Source: DSCS01 sp035391585 (GTDB lineage Bacteria; Macinerneyibacteriota; Macinerneyibacteria; Macinerneyibacteriales; DSCS01). Taken from it: DNA of 64,000 nucleotides. This document shows, in pieces, positions 1 through 8,812 of the stretch (the stretch's first letter is position 1; each line of letters begins with the position of its first letter). The translations under genes were made by a program, and so were the position numbers. The notes under the pieces are model-generated. The model was not told the DNA's origin. It worked only from the letters and a program-made list of their open reading frames with translations, and ran no database searches. The DNA lies in contig CAZNOX010000006.1 in assembly GCA_964574875.1 (NCBI GenBank), positions 1-64,000 of the forward strand. Reading direction: 5' to 3'.

Positions 1-72
1 TTCGGTGTCTCCTGGCCGGACCGTCTTGTGAGAGAAGCCCGGCAGCTCACAGATGACATCTTCAGGGCCTGA
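1..72 (+). CDS. C-terminal end of an unidentified protein (partial)
   Basis: Frame 1 is open from the window edge and ends at TGA 70-72, giving a 23-residue tail that ends DDIFRA. The gene begins outside the window. The tail carries no recognisable motif, so no function can be given. It is called coding because the frame is open to the edge and the next gene follows on the same strand after 86 bases. That gap is A-rich, and I see no clear terminator in it and no convincing promoter. Confidence 0.45.
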   Translation, partial: FGVSWPDRLVREARQLTDDIFRA

Positions 73-158
73 TGAGAACGGAGAAAAAAATTTCGTTTTA
101 AGAAACAAAATGACGTCCTGATTATTCTAATAAGAAAGCGACCTTGAGGAGGATTCTA

Positions 159-3100
159 ATGATGAAAAAACAATTGTTTCTTTTAGCCGCGCTTATCCTG
201 TCTCTGACATCTCTCCTGTGGGGGGATATTCTCTTAAAAAACCTGAAAGAAGGAGACAGGCTGGGCGGATTTCGAGTGGAAGCGCTCTACCTCAACGGAG
301 AAGATGATCCCGTGGGAGCCCGGTTCCGTCATGAGGCGGGGACAGTCGTGGACTACTTTCAGATCCAGACTGTTCCTCAGGCTTACCTCTGGTTCAACAC
401 TCCCCCGGCTTCCGACGGAGGAGAACCCCATACCCTGGAGCATGTGGTCCTGAGCAAGGGAAACAAGGGAAAGTATGCGGCTGCCCTGGAAGAGATGTCT
501 CTGGGGATGAGCAGCGCTTTCACCCAGCAGTTCCGCACCTCTTACTCGATGAACACCTCTGCCGGAGTCGATGTCTTTTACTCTCTTCTGGAAACCAAGA
601 TCGATTCTCTTCTCTTTCCCGATTACAGCCGGGAAGAGTTGAGACGGGAGGTCATGAATATCGGAGTCAAAGAGAATCCGGACGGGACCCTGGCTGTGGA
701 AGAGAAGGGGACGATCTATGCCGAGATGTCCAGCGCCTTTGAAAAACCCAACAGCCTGGCCTTCTTCCGGCTCACACAAAACCTCTTCGGACAGGATGAT
801 CCCAGGGGCCGCTCTTCCGGAGGGTACCCTCCGGCGATCAGAAAAGCGGTTCCGGATGATATCATCACATTTCATGACCGGTACTACAGGACAGACAATA
901 TGGGTCTGATCCTTGTCATGCCTGGGGAAGTCCCCCTGGGCGATGCCCTGAACAGGACAGATACCATCCTGAAGGACAAGGCTGCCGTTCCCGCTTCAGC
1001 GGTGCATCCTGACGACCGCCTTGGTGACCTGGCTGAAATCGACGGGACAAGGGATACGGTCTGGGAAAAGGTCCCTTACCCCGCAGCCAACGCCAATACC
1101 CCGGGCATCGTCCTCTATGCCTGGCGTGTCCCTGTGAAGACAGCTGAAGAGGAGATCTTGCTAGACCTTTTCATCAGCGGGATGTTCTCGGGGGAGAATT
1201 CCAGGATGTGGGGAAAACTCATCGATCCCCGGACGAGGGCAGCGGATACCGGGGCCAATTGGGTGGGCGGATGGTATGATTCCGTGACGCGCACCTGCTA
1301 TGTCATGATCAACAATGTCCGGGCTGATTTTGAGCCTGAGAAGGGAATGGAAACCCTCTACGGGATCCTGACCGCAGACTGGAAAGATTTTCTTTCTCTG
1401 GACAAGGAGAGCGCCGGGCTCCGTGAGTTCAACGACCTCATGGGAGTGCTCATCCAGGAGCAGGTGAACGAGGGGAAAGCGATTCTGGAGAACCCTCCCC
1501 GTTTCGGATACCGGGCCATCGGATCGCAATGGATGAATCACCTTTCTCTGCTCCACCGCAACGGCGGTTTTGAAAGGGAACTGAGTATGGAGACTCTTCT
1601 GAACCGCATCCATGAGCGCCTCACTTCTGACCCTTCGCTGTTTCAGAAAGCGCTCGGTGAGTGGGGGCTGATCTCTCAGAAGCCGTTCGCCGTCCGGACA
1701 GTTCCTGACCCTGGTTATACGGCAAGGATGGAAAGAGAGAAACAGAAGCGTATCAGGGGTTATGAAGAAGACTTGAAACGGCGGTTTCACACAGCTGACC
1801 TTCAGAAGGCTCTGAGATCCTGTCAGGAGGAGGCGGCACGCAAGACCGCCGAGATCGAGGAGACCGAAAAAAGTATCCGGATGCCCTCTTTCCTGTCAAC
1901 GCCTCCCCTGGAGCTTGACCGTTCCCTGCGTTATGAAGAGACGTCCCTTTCCCGGGGAGGAAAGCTCTTCACAGCCTTTTTCGATCAGATGGAGACGGTG
2001 ACCACGGCTCTCTACTATAACCTGAAGAGTGTTTCGGAAGAGGACTATTTCTATCTCTCAGGATTACCGGAGATCCTCTTTTATGCCGGGCTCTCTGAGA
2101 ACGGAAAGGACTCTCCCTATGAAGAGATCGAGAAACGCCTGAAAAAAGAAGTCCTTTCCCTTGATATTGATTTTGCAGGAAATTCACGGACGGGACGTGT
2201 GGAACTCAAAGTCTCGGCATCAGGGCGGAAGGGGGACGAGGCCCTTCGCGCCGTGGAATGGATCAGGGATATGACGGAGAAGACCTGGCTGACTGAAAAG
2301 AATGCTCCCCGACTTGCTGATGTGATCTCCCGGAGTCTTTCCGAAGCCATGAATCTCATGAGGCAGTCCAAGGAGGAGTTCTGGGTCCATGACCCGTCAA
2401 CGGCTTTTCATACACAGGACAATCATCTTTACCTCTCCTGCCTGAGTACCCTGACAAAGCAGTACAATCTTTTCAGGCTGAAATGGCGTCTCAAGGATTT
2501 CAGCGGAGACCGTAAGGCTTTTTCCCGGGATATGGACACGGTCGAAAAAGCCCTGAACTCCATGGACCGGGAGGAGTTCCTGGAAACACTCCGGAAGATG
2601 AAGTCTGAAAAGGGGGACGGGGATTTTTCTCAAGCTGCAGACGACCTGCTGGCCTTTATCCCCGCTCTGCCTCCGGGATCGTGGAAAAATGATACAGCGA
2701 TGCTCATGGCGACCATCGAAGAGGAGCTCTCCGTCTCTCCCGGCCTGGCTGTGAGAGAGTTGAAAAAGCTCATGGGCGGATTACGGAACAGGCATCTTGT
2801 CCGGGTGGTGATCGCAGGGAATACCGGGGGAGTCACAGAGGCTGCCCGGGCGGTCACCGGCCTTCTGGACGGGTATGATACAAGACAGATCAAGTTCAGG
2901 GCTCCCGATTCAAGTCCCCTGGTCTGGACGAACATCGAACACCGCCTGGGGTCTGTGGACGACAGGCGTTTCGTAGCTCTGATCAACCCCGACAGCACCA
3001 CAGGTGTCCATATGAACCGGGCTGCCATCCGCAATATCCACACCTATACCGATGAGGATATCTACAGGACTCTGGCATCGAAACTCCTGGGGGGGAGCAG

Positions 3101-3638
3101 CCCCCGAAGCCTTTTCATGCAGACCTGGCGAGCAGGGCTGGCTTATTCCAACGGGTTCAATGCCTCTCTGGAATCAGGAGTGGTCAATTATTATGCAGAA
3201 CGGTGCCCCGACCTGGCTCAGACCATGGCTTTTGTGCAGGAGACCCTTGCACAGACACCCGCGGATCCTGAACTGCTCAACGGAGTCCTTCCCTCCTTCT
3301 TCACCACCATCGAGGCGGGGGGATTCGTGGACAGGGCCCAGACCATGGCCGGTCTCCTCACAGACGGATCCACCCCCGATCTTTTCAGGAGATTCAGACA
3401 ACGGGTCCTGGATCTCTCGATGCAGGATGATTTTCAGGAAAAGACATTCCGCTACATCAATGACTGGGCTGCCCTGGTGGTTCCCGGGCTGCGTCCTGAC
3501 ATCCCCTTCGGAGGGACAGTCTACATCATCGCCAACGGCGACCAGACCCTGCGGTACGAGGAGTACCTGGAAAAGGCGGCCGGAGCACCGGGGATCATCA
3601 GGATCTACCCGCGCGACTACTGGGCCGTCACCCGCTGA
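159..3638 (+). CDS. Exported M16C (PreP/presequence protease-like) zinc metallopeptidase
   Basis: Large clamshell metalloprotease of the M16C family, which degrades peptides inside a closed chamber. With ATG 159 the protein has 1159 residues, close to the size of large PreP-like proteins. The inverted zinc motif HTLEH is at residues 91-95 (H91, catalytic E94, H95), early in the protein as usual for M16. An N-terminal hydrophobic stretch (MMKKQLFLLAALILSL) looks like a Sec signal, so it probably acts in the periplasm or outside. A GAGGAGG ribosome site at 146-152 lies 6 bases before ATG 159 and 9 before ATG 162; an in-frame TTG at 144 lies inside that site and is rejected. The gene stands alone, ended by a hairpin at 3643. 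Substrate unknown; export is unusual because PreP is best known from organelles. Confidence 0.85.
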   Translation: MMKKQLFLLAALILSLTSLLWGDILLKNLKEGDRLGGFRVEALYLNGEDDPVGARFRHEAGTVVDYFQIQTVPQAYLWFNTPPASDGGEPHTLEHVVLSKGNKGKYAAALEEMSLGMSSAFTQQFRTSYSMNTSAGVDVFYSLLETKIDSLLFPDYSREELRREVMNIGVKENPDGTLAVEEKGTIYAEMSSAFEKPNSLAFFRLTQNLFGQDDPRGRSSGGYPPAIRKAVPDDIITFHDRYYRTDNMGLILVMPGEVPLGDALNRTDTILKDKAAVPASAVHPDDRLGDLAEIDGTRDTVWEKVPYPAANANTPGIVLYAWRVPVKTAEEEILLDLFISGMFSGENSRMWGKLIDPRTRAADTGANWVGGWYDSVTRTCYVMINNVRADFEPEKGMETLYGILTADWKDFLSLDKESAGLREFNDLMGVLIQEQVNEGKAILENPPRFGYRAIGSQWMNHLSLLHRNGGFERELSMETLLNRIHERLTSDPSLFQKALGEWGLISQKPFAVRTVPDPGYTARMEREKQKRIRGYEEDLKRRFHTADLQKALRSCQEEAARKTAEIEETEKSIRMPSFLSTPPLELDRSLRYEETSLSRGGKLFTAFFDQMETVTTALYYNLKSVSEEDYFYLSGLPEILFYAGLSENGKDSPYEEIEKRLKKEVLSLDIDFAGNSRTGRVELKVSASGRKGDEALRAVEWIRDMTEKTWLTEKNAPRLADVISRSLSEAMNLMRQSKEEFWVHDPSTAFHTQDNHLYLSCLSTLTKQYNLFRLKWRLKDFSGDRKAFSRDMDTVEKALNSMDREEFLETLRKMKSEKGDGDFSQAADDLLAFIPALPPGSWKNDTAMLMATIEEELSVSPGLAVRELKKLMGGLRNRHLVRVVIAGNTGGVTEAARAVTGLLDGYDTRQIKFRAPDSSPLVWTNIEHRLGSVDDRRFVALINPDSTTGVHMNRAAIRNIHTYTDEDIYRTLASKLLGGSSPRSLFMQTWRAGLAYSNGFNASLESGVVNYYAERCPDLAQTMAFVQETLAQTPADPELLNGVLPSFFTTIEAGGFVDRAQTMAGLLTDGSTPDLFRRFRQRVLDLSMQDDFQEKTFRYINDWAALVVPGLRPDIPFGGTVYIIANGDQTLRYEEYLEKAAGAPGIIRIYPRDYWAVTR

Positions 3639-3642
3639 TCTG

Positions 3643-3675
3643 AAGGAGGCCTCTGCACAGCAGGGGCCTCCTTTC
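3643..3675 (+). terminator. Hairpin terminator after the M16 protease gene
   Basis: A 9-base perfect inverted repeat, AAGGAGGCC (3643-3651) with GGCCTCCTT (3665-3673), starts 4 bases after the stop codon. Only a short T/C-rich tail follows, so termination may be incomplete. The next gene has its own promoter at 3698. Confidence 0.6.
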
Positions 3676-3697
3676 CCATACGGCCATCCATCTCTCA

Positions 3698-3725
3698 TTG
3701 ACAGCAGGCCCCTGTGTGTTATCTT
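3698..3725 (+). promoter_or_regulatory. Sigma-70-type promoter of the Lol-like operon
   Basis: A perfect -35 TTGACA (3698-3703), a 16-base spacer and -10 TATCTT (3720-3725), preceded by TGT at 3717-3719 as an extended -10. The expected transcription start, near 3732, falls on the first base of the inverted repeat described next. Confidence 0.6.
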
Positions 3726-3731
3726 CACGAT

Positions 3732-3748
3732 AGGAGAGTCGCTCTCCT
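3732..3748 (+). repeat. Perfect inverted repeat at the predicted 5' end of the Lol-like operon mRNA
   Basis: AGGAGAG (3732-3738), loop TCG, CTCTCCT (3742-3748). It starts where transcription is predicted to begin, so the mRNA would open with a 7-bp hairpin. This could protect the 5' end or be an operator. It would also hide the AGGAG just ahead of ATG 3750, which favours ATG 3771 as the start of the next gene. Confidence 0.6.
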
Positions 3749-3770
3749 GATGAAACACAAAGGGGGCCGT

Positions 3771-4511
3771 ATGCGTTTCTTATCCCTGTTCTTTCTCATT
3801 GTTCTCTTCTGCAGCACAGCAGCCGCACGCACTCTGGAGGATATCCTTCATCATCTGGATGACCTTTACAGAAGCCGCTCCAGCCGCGGAGTGGTCCGTA
3901 TGGTCATCACCACCCCTCATTGGGAACGGGAGCTTGAGATGAGAGTCTGGACCCGGGGTGAAGAACTGACCCTGATCAAGATCACCGCTCCTGCACGGGA
4001 AAAAGGGATGGGGACATTAAAAGCGGGACGGGAGATGTGGAACTATCTCCCGGCTGTGAATAAAGTCATCAAGATCCCGCCGTCGATGATGATGGGATCC
4101 TGGATGGGTTCAGATTTTAAAAATGATGATCTTGTGAAAGAATACAGGTTTGTCGAGGATTATACTTTTGAATGGATCACCGCTCCTGACGGGAAGGAGG
4201 AAAATATCGAGATCCTGGGAACACCTCGACCCGATCGTCCTATTGTCTGGGGATCGGTCCGTGTGACACTCCGGAAAAAAGACCTCATGCCGGTCTCCTA
4301 TCTCTACTATGACCAGTCGGGAGTCCCTGTCCGTGAGATGACATTTTCCCGGTACAGGACCTTTTCCGGACGCCTGCTTCCCTCAGTGACAGAACTGCGG
4401 CCTCTGAACAAAGACGGGCAGAAGACGACACTCATCTATGAGGAACTCTCCCTTGATGCCGACGTCCCCGAATCACTCTTTTCTCTCCGGGAGTTGAGGC
4501 GGGGCTTATGA
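3771..4511 (+). CDS. LolA-like outer-membrane lipoprotein-sorting protein (COG2834 type)
   Basis: 246 residues with a Sec signal peptide (MRFLSLFFLIVLFCSTAAA), predicting a soluble periplasmic carrier. The family has an unclosed beta-barrel that shelters lipid or lipoprotein acyl chains. The pattern of W and Y residues and segments such as MWNYLPAVNKVIKIPPSMMM fits the COG2834 group rather than canonical proteobacterial LolA. ATG 3771 was chosen because AAAGGGGG precedes it and the signal peptide then begins at residue 1; ATG 3750 is possible but lies against a hairpin. It heads an operon with two FtsX-type permeases, an ATPase and a barrel protein, so it probably takes a hydrophobic cargo from the permeases to the outer membrane. 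The cargo is not known. Confidence 0.75.
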   Translation: MRFLSLFFLIVLFCSTAAARTLEDILHHLDDLYRSRSSRGVVRMVITTPHWERELEMRVWTRGEELTLIKITAPAREKGMGTLKAGREMWNYLPAVNKVIKIPPSMMMGSWMGSDFKNDDLVKEYRFVEDYTFEWITAPDGKEENIEILGTPRPDRPIVWGSVRVTLRKKDLMPVSYLYYDQSGVPVREMTFSRYRTFSGRLLPSVTELRPLNKDGQKTTLIYEELSLDADVPESLFSLRELRRGL

Positions 4512-5725
4512 GCCTGTGGCTCAAGATGGGTTTCCGCAACCTGTTTCGCCATAAGAGGCGGTCTCTTTTTACCGGATTGAGCATCGTCACGGGATTTGCC
4601 CTCTGCTCTTTTTTCATCGGCTGGGCCGAAGGGTCCTATAACCAGATCATCGACGGGTTCACCCGGTATCGGACGGGGCATATTCAGATCCATGCCCGGG
4701 GGTATGTGGATGACCCTTCGTTTTACAAGACATTTGACCTCACCCCGGGACGAGCAGGGATCCTTGACGCGGACCCCCATATTCTGGGATGGTCGCCGCG
4801 TATCACCACCGGAGCCCTTTTTGCATCGGATTCTGCAAGTTCAGGAGGCGAACTGAAAGCCTTTGATCCCGGACGGGAAGCTGAAACGACACAGTTTCAG
4901 CGTCATATCGTCAAGGGGAGAATATTCAAAAAAGGGGCACAGGAGGTGGTTCTGGGGAAAGAACTGGCAGGGGTCCTGAAGGTCAGCCCCGGAGATCATA
5001 TCGTCGTGGTCACCCAGGCTGCAGACGGAATCACCGCGAGCGGACGTTACCGGGTCTCCGGGTTATCCGATACCGGGGAAAAATCGGTAGACAGGGTCAC
5101 GGCCGTGATTCCTCTGAGCCAGGGGAAAGAGTTGTTGTGGATGGGGGAGAGGATCCACGAGATCGCTGTCACCGTAGACAGGATGAAATCTGTTGAAGCC
5201 GTGAAACAGAGGCTGAAACGGGAACTGGCGGACTCAGGCCTGGATATCCAGTCATGGCAGGAGTTTAACCCGGAGTTTTACAGAGCCATGATGGCGGATA
5301 AAAGGGGGAATTATATCCTTCTTCTTATCATGGTCATCATCGTGGCTGTGGGGGTCTTCAATACTGTTCTCATGGCCGTGCTGGAACGGCAGCATGAGTA
5401 TGGCCTCATGCGTGCCCTGGGGACGTCTCCGGGGGGAGTCTTTGCCCTGGTGGTGAGTGAGACAGGATGCCTGGTGGCCATGGCCTCTTTTACAGGGATG
5501 CTTTTGGGGATGGGCCTGAACTGGTATTTCCATGTCCACGGGCTGACTCTCCCCCAGCCGCTCTCGTACGGGGGGATCACCTTTGAGTCACTGCACAGCG
5601 AGATCGTGTTGAAATCAGTGGTGCTTCCCTGGGCCACCGTCCTGGTGTCTGCTTTTACCGTCACTCTTTATCCCGCTATTCAGGCGGCTCGCGTGGCTCC
5701 GGCCCGTGTCATGCGCTCATTTTAG
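4508..5725 (+). CDS. FtsX/LolC-E-type ABC transporter permease, first copy
   Basis: 405 residues with the MacB/LolC layout: transmembrane helix 1 at about 20-40, a large periplasmic domain at about 45-270, then three helices at about 275-298, 312-335 and 370-392. The segment after helix 2 (LERQHEYGLMRALGTS) is the coupling region typical of FtsX permeases that extract lipids or lipoproteins instead of forming a channel. ATG 4508 overlaps the stop codon of the LolA-like gene (ATGA), which indicates translational coupling. The next permease starts 10 bases after its stop. The pair probably works as a LolC/LolE-like heterodimer with the ATPase encoded at 6975. Confidence 0.82.
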   Translation: MSLWLKMGFRNLFRHKRRSLFTGLSIVTGFALCSFFIGWAEGSYNQIIDGFTRYRTGHIQIHARGYVDDPSFYKTFDLTPGRAGILDADPHILGWSPRITTGALFASDSASSGGELKAFDPGREAETTQFQRHIVKGRIFKKGAQEVVLGKELAGVLKVSPGDHIVVVTQAADGITASGRYRVSGLSDTGEKSVDRVTAVIPLSQGKELLWMGERIHEIAVTVDRMKSVEAVKQRLKRELADSGLDIQSWQEFNPEFYRAMMADKRGNYILLLIMVIIVAVGVFNTVLMAVLERQHEYGLMRALGTSPGGVFALVVSETGCLVAMASFTGMLLGMGLNWYFHVHGLTLPQPLSYGGITFESLHSEIVLKSVVLPWATVLVSAFTVTLYPAIQAARVAPARVMRSF

Positions 5726-5734
5726 GAGGAGAGG

Positions 5735-6955
5735 ATGTTTGAACTGCGCCTGGCTTGGCGGAATATCTGGAGGAATAAGAAAAGGACGCTCATCGCGGGA
5801 ACGGCCATCGGGATCGGCTTGGCCGGCCTGATCTTCGTCGACGGCCTCATGGACGGGATGATGATGAACCTCAAAGAATCGGTGACCGGGACGTGGATGG
5901 GAGACGGGCAGATCCATGCCAGGGGGTATAGAGAGACTTTTGACTCGGGCCTGACTATCCCCCGGACAGACCAGTGGAAGTCCCGGCTTGAGAGGATGCC
6001 GGAGGTGAAAGCCTTGTCTCTCAGGGTCGTTCTTTCGGGAATGGCCAACTCGGCCTACGAGTCCCGGCCGGTCTCTCTCTATGGAGTGGACCCCCGGGAG
6101 GAGAAAGCTCTTTCGGAGATCGACGAATCCATGGTCAGCGGGGACTATCTTCAACCGGAGAAGGGAGACGGAGCGGTCATGGGCGATATTCTGGCCCGGC
6201 GGCTTGAAGCCGGCATCGGTGACCGTATTGTCCTGACAGTGACCAGAGAGAAGACCGGTGAACTTATCCAGGAACTCTTTACCGTTGCGGGGATCTTTCA
6301 TACCGGGATGAACGAGATCGACAGGAATTTTGTGATCGCTCCTCTTCACACCGTGCAGTCCATGGCCGGCAGCGGAAAAGATGTGAACGAGATCGCCCTT
6401 CGTCTGGATCCTTCCCTGAGCCCCGAAGAGGCGGCGGCCTTCTGGTCGTCTTTTCCCGGCAGCGGAATCGATGCCGCAGGCTGGGAGGAGCTTCTTCCTC
6501 AAATGAAAACCGTTATGGGGATGAAAGGGATCTCCATGGCTATCATGAGTGTGGTCATCTTCGGAGTGGTCCTTTTCGGGATCATCAATGTCATGTTCAT
6601 GTCCCTGTTTGAACGTCTTTTCGAGTTCGGTGTCTTGAAAGCCCTGGGGACCACCCGGGCCCGGATCCGGAAACTGATCATCATGGAGTCGTTCTGTCTG
6701 GGAGGGGTCGCTGTTCTTCTCGGATCCCTTCTGGGGATAGGGCTTCTGCTGATCTTCTCATGGACAGGAATCGACTACAGAGGGCTTGATTTCGGTGGAG
6801 CGACCTTTACAAGGATGCTCTATCCGATGATCTCGCTTCGGCCCTTTATCCTCTACTCTCTGGGTGTCTGGGCTGCCACAGGCCTCATCGGACTCTATCC
6901 CGCCCGCTATGCCGCCCGTCTGACGATTGCCGATGCCATGAAAAAAAGCTTGTGA
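5735..6955 (+). CDS. FtsX/LolC-E-type ABC transporter permease, second copy
   Basis: 406 residues, with the same plan as the preceding permease: helix 1 at about 17-37, a periplasmic domain, then helices at about 268-290, 310-335 and 365-390. The coupling segment LFERLFEFGVLKALGTTRA follows helix 2. An AGGAGGAG ribosome site lies just ahead of ATG 5735. The two copies are recognisably related (for example QIHARGYRETFDS here and QIHARGYVDDPSF in the first) but clearly diverged, consistent with an old duplication and a heterodimeric transporter. Confidence 0.82.
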   Translation: MFELRLAWRNIWRNKKRTLIAGTAIGIGLAGLIFVDGLMDGMMMNLKESVTGTWMGDGQIHARGYRETFDSGLTIPRTDQWKSRLERMPEVKALSLRVVLSGMANSAYESRPVSLYGVDPREEKALSEIDESMVSGDYLQPEKGDGAVMGDILARRLEAGIGDRIVLTVTREKTGELIQELFTVAGIFHTGMNEIDRNFVIAPLHTVQSMAGSGKDVNEIALRLDPSLSPEEAAAFWSSFPGSGIDAAGWEELLPQMKTVMGMKGISMAIMSVVIFGVVLFGIINVMFMSLFERLFEFGVLKALGTTRARIRKLIIMESFCLGGVAVLLGSLLGIGLLLIFSWTGIDYRGLDFGGATFTRMLYPMISLRPFILYSLGVWAATGLIGLYPARYAARLTIADAMKKSL

Positions 6956-6974
6956 GATGGAACAAAGGAGCACT

Positions 6975-7661
6975 ATGGAGCACTTAATCAGAACAGAAAA
7001 TGTTGAAAAGACCTATGTCTCGGACAGTGTCCGGGTCCATGCGGTCCGGGGAGTCTCTTTCACTGTCGCCAGGGGAGAGTTCACCGCTCTTGTGGGGCCT
7101 TCGGGGTCGGGAAAGACGACTCTTCTGAACCTGATCTCCGGATTGGATTCCCCCACTGCGGGGAAAGTCTTTCTGAACCAGGTGGATCTGACGCAGGCTG
7201 ATGACAGGGAGCGCTCTCTTTTGAGACGGGACCATATCGGGTTTATCTTTCAGGCTTACAATCTTATTCCTGTGCTCACGGTCTGCGAGAATATCGAGTA
7301 TGTGATGCTTTTGCAGGGTGTGGAGAAGAGCGAACGGCTCTCAAGAGTCAAAGCGATCCTGGGGGATGTGGGCCTTGACGGATATGAACATCGGTATCCC
7401 CTTCAGCTTTCCGGAGGACAGCAGCAGCGTGTGGCCATTGCCAGAGCCATGGTCTCCCGTCCCGACCTGGTCCTCGCTGATGAACCCACAGCCAATCTCG
7501 ATTCCCATAGCGGAAAAGCGCTGCTCGAGATGATGCACGCTCTGAACAGAAAGACAGGGATCACATTCCTCTTTTCAACGCATGACCCCATGATCATGGA
7601 AAGAGCCGACCGCCTGGTCACACTGAAAGACGGCATGATCGATGATGATGCGGATCGTTGA
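6975..7661 (+). CDS. LolD/MacB-type ABC transporter ATPase
   Basis: 228 residues with the full motif set: Walker A GPSGSGKTT, signature LSGGQQQRVAIARAM, Walker B LVLADEPTANLD and switch histidine STHDP. The Q-loop region IGFIFQAYNLIP is typical of the LolD/MacB/FtsE group that powers FtsX-type permeases. ATG 6975 is preferred because AAAGGAG (6964-6970) precedes it; ATG 6957, directly after the permease stop, lacks a good site. It should energise the permease pair just upstream. Its end overlaps the next gene by 20 bases. Confidence 0.85.
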   Translation: MEHLIRTENVEKTYVSDSVRVHAVRGVSFTVARGEFTALVGPSGSGKTTLLNLISGLDSPTAGKVFLNQVDLTQADDRERSLLRRDHIGFIFQAYNLIPVLTVCENIEYVMLLQGVEKSERLSRVKAILGDVGLDGYEHRYPLQLSGGQQQRVAIARAMVSRPDLVLADEPTANLDSHSGKALLEMMHALNRKTGITFLFSTHDPMIMERADRLVTLKDGMIDDDADR

Positions 7662-8724
7662 AAGGGTTCTCGTTCTTTTTGCGCTCTTCCCGGTTCTGGC
7701 TTCTCCCGGGAAAGCGGCCCGTCTTTCCGGGGAATGGTCCACTCTTTTTTACACATTCACATCATCCGAACCCTCATGGATCGTTCAGGAAAACCTCCGT
7801 CTTGAGTTTCAGGCTGACCTGATCCGGGGGCTTGAGTTTGAGTATGGAGGAAAAGTGATCCTTGAAGCCCCGTCGCGTTCTCTCCCGGAAAGAGAGACGG
7901 CGTATCGTCTTTTTGCGCTGCAGGAGACATCCCTTTTCCAGGGGGACGGGTACGGGCTGCTCTACGACACCAGACAGCTCTCCTTCTCTCTCTATACAGA
8001 GACAGCCGACCTGATTGTCGGAAGGCAGGTGATCGCCTGGGGAGCCTCCAGGATCACCAACCCCACAGACCTCTTTGCGCCTGTCCCGCTTCGGGATTTT
8101 GAACGGGATGTCCGTGACGGAGTGGACGGGGTGAGGGTCCGGATCCCCACGGGGATGGCCTCGGAGGTGGATTTCGGGGTGGTGGGAGAAAACAGGGACG
8201 GGTCTCTCTCGGCAGCCGTGTTCGGGCGGGCCTCCTTTGGCCTGGGAAATGCTGACGGAAGCCTTATCTATGCTTATACCGGAGAGGGCCATTTTACAGG
8301 GGCCGACCTGGCCGGGTATCTCGGGCAGGCGGGATTCTGGCTGGAAGGAGGGATCTACTGGAGGAGGGCAGGAGACGGTGCAAATGCCGGGGCCTTCTCT
8401 GCAGGCCTTGAAGGGCATCTGACCCCGTCTCTCTCTGGTGCTGTGGAACTGCTCTGGGCTCAAGCGTCCTATCCTCTTGCAGCTTTCCGGGAAGCAGGAG
8501 TGGAAAATACAAAGACAGCCTCTCTTCTTGTGACCTGGCAGCACGGGTTGATGACCTTTTCCGCCAAAGCCATGGCCGGACTGGAGCAACGGGAAGAGAT
8601 CCTGCTGCTGCAGGGGGAGTATAACATCACGGACAATACCTATCTCCGCTCGGGAGCCATGATCGTGCCGCAGCGATCATCTGAGAGCGGTTCGTCATTT
8701 CTGGCCCTGAAGATATATTTCTGA
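7642..8724 (+). CDS. Predicted outer-membrane beta-barrel protein of the Lol-like operon
   Basis: 360 residues. It begins with a signal peptide (after MMMRIVERV, a hydrophobic run to about residue 25), followed by alternating hydrophobic/polar strands rich in G, Y, R and E and a C-terminal FLALKIYF that ends in phenylalanine, as outer-membrane barrels usually do. Three ATGs (7642, 7645, 7648) lie in tandem within the end of the ATPase gene, so translation is probably coupled. I cannot assign a named family with certainty; DUF1302-like proteins occur next to LolA-like/FtsX cassettes elsewhere. It is likely the outer-membrane end of the same pathway, but its cargo and function are unknown. Confidence 0.6.
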   Translation: MMMRIVERVLVLFALFPVLASPGKAARLSGEWSTLFYTFTSSEPSWIVQENLRLEFQADLIRGLEFEYGGKVILEAPSRSLPERETAYRLFALQETSLFQGDGYGLLYDTRQLSFSLYTETADLIVGRQVIAWGASRITNPTDLFAPVPLRDFERDVRDGVDGVRVRIPTGMASEVDFGVVGENRDGSLSAAVFGRASFGLGNADGSLIYAYTGEGHFTGADLAGYLGQAGFWLEGGIYWRRAGDGANAGAFSAGLEGHLTPSLSGAVELLWAQASYPLAAFREAGVENTKTASLLVTWQHGLMTFSAKAMAGLEQREEILLLQGEYNITDNTYLRSGAMIVPQRSSESGSSFLALKIYF

Positions 8725-8740
8725 AAAATCTCAAAAAGGG

Positions 8741-8768
8741 TTGACAGTGTTATAAATGTAAGTATACT
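8741..8768 (+). promoter_or_regulatory. Sigma-70-type promoter of the cupin-hcp operon
   Basis: TTGACA (8741-8746), 16-base spacer, TATACT (8763-8768), in an A/T-rich stretch following the barrel gene. Predicted start near 8775, giving a leader of about 38 bases that contains a palindrome and a strong ribosome site. Confidence 0.7.
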
Positions 8769-8781
8769 AATAACAGTAATG

Positions 8782-8801
8782 GTTAGTGAACGACAACTAA
8801 C
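8782..8801 (+). promoter_or_regulatory. Palindromic operator candidate in the cupin-hcp leader
   Basis: GTTAGT (8782-8787), 8-base centre, ACTAAC (8796-8801), about 7-26 bases after the predicted transcription start and ending right at the ribosome site AAGGAGGGG. Size and spacing suit a dimeric repressor of TetR, MarR or similar type. It does not look like the NsrR or FNR-type sites I know for hcp genes. No regulator gene lies next to it. Confidence 0.5.
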
Positions 8802-8812
8802 AAGGAGGGGTT

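Noticed and set aside
144..158. TTG start for the M16 protease
   Set aside because: It lies inside the ribosome site GAGGAGG that serves ATG 159/162.
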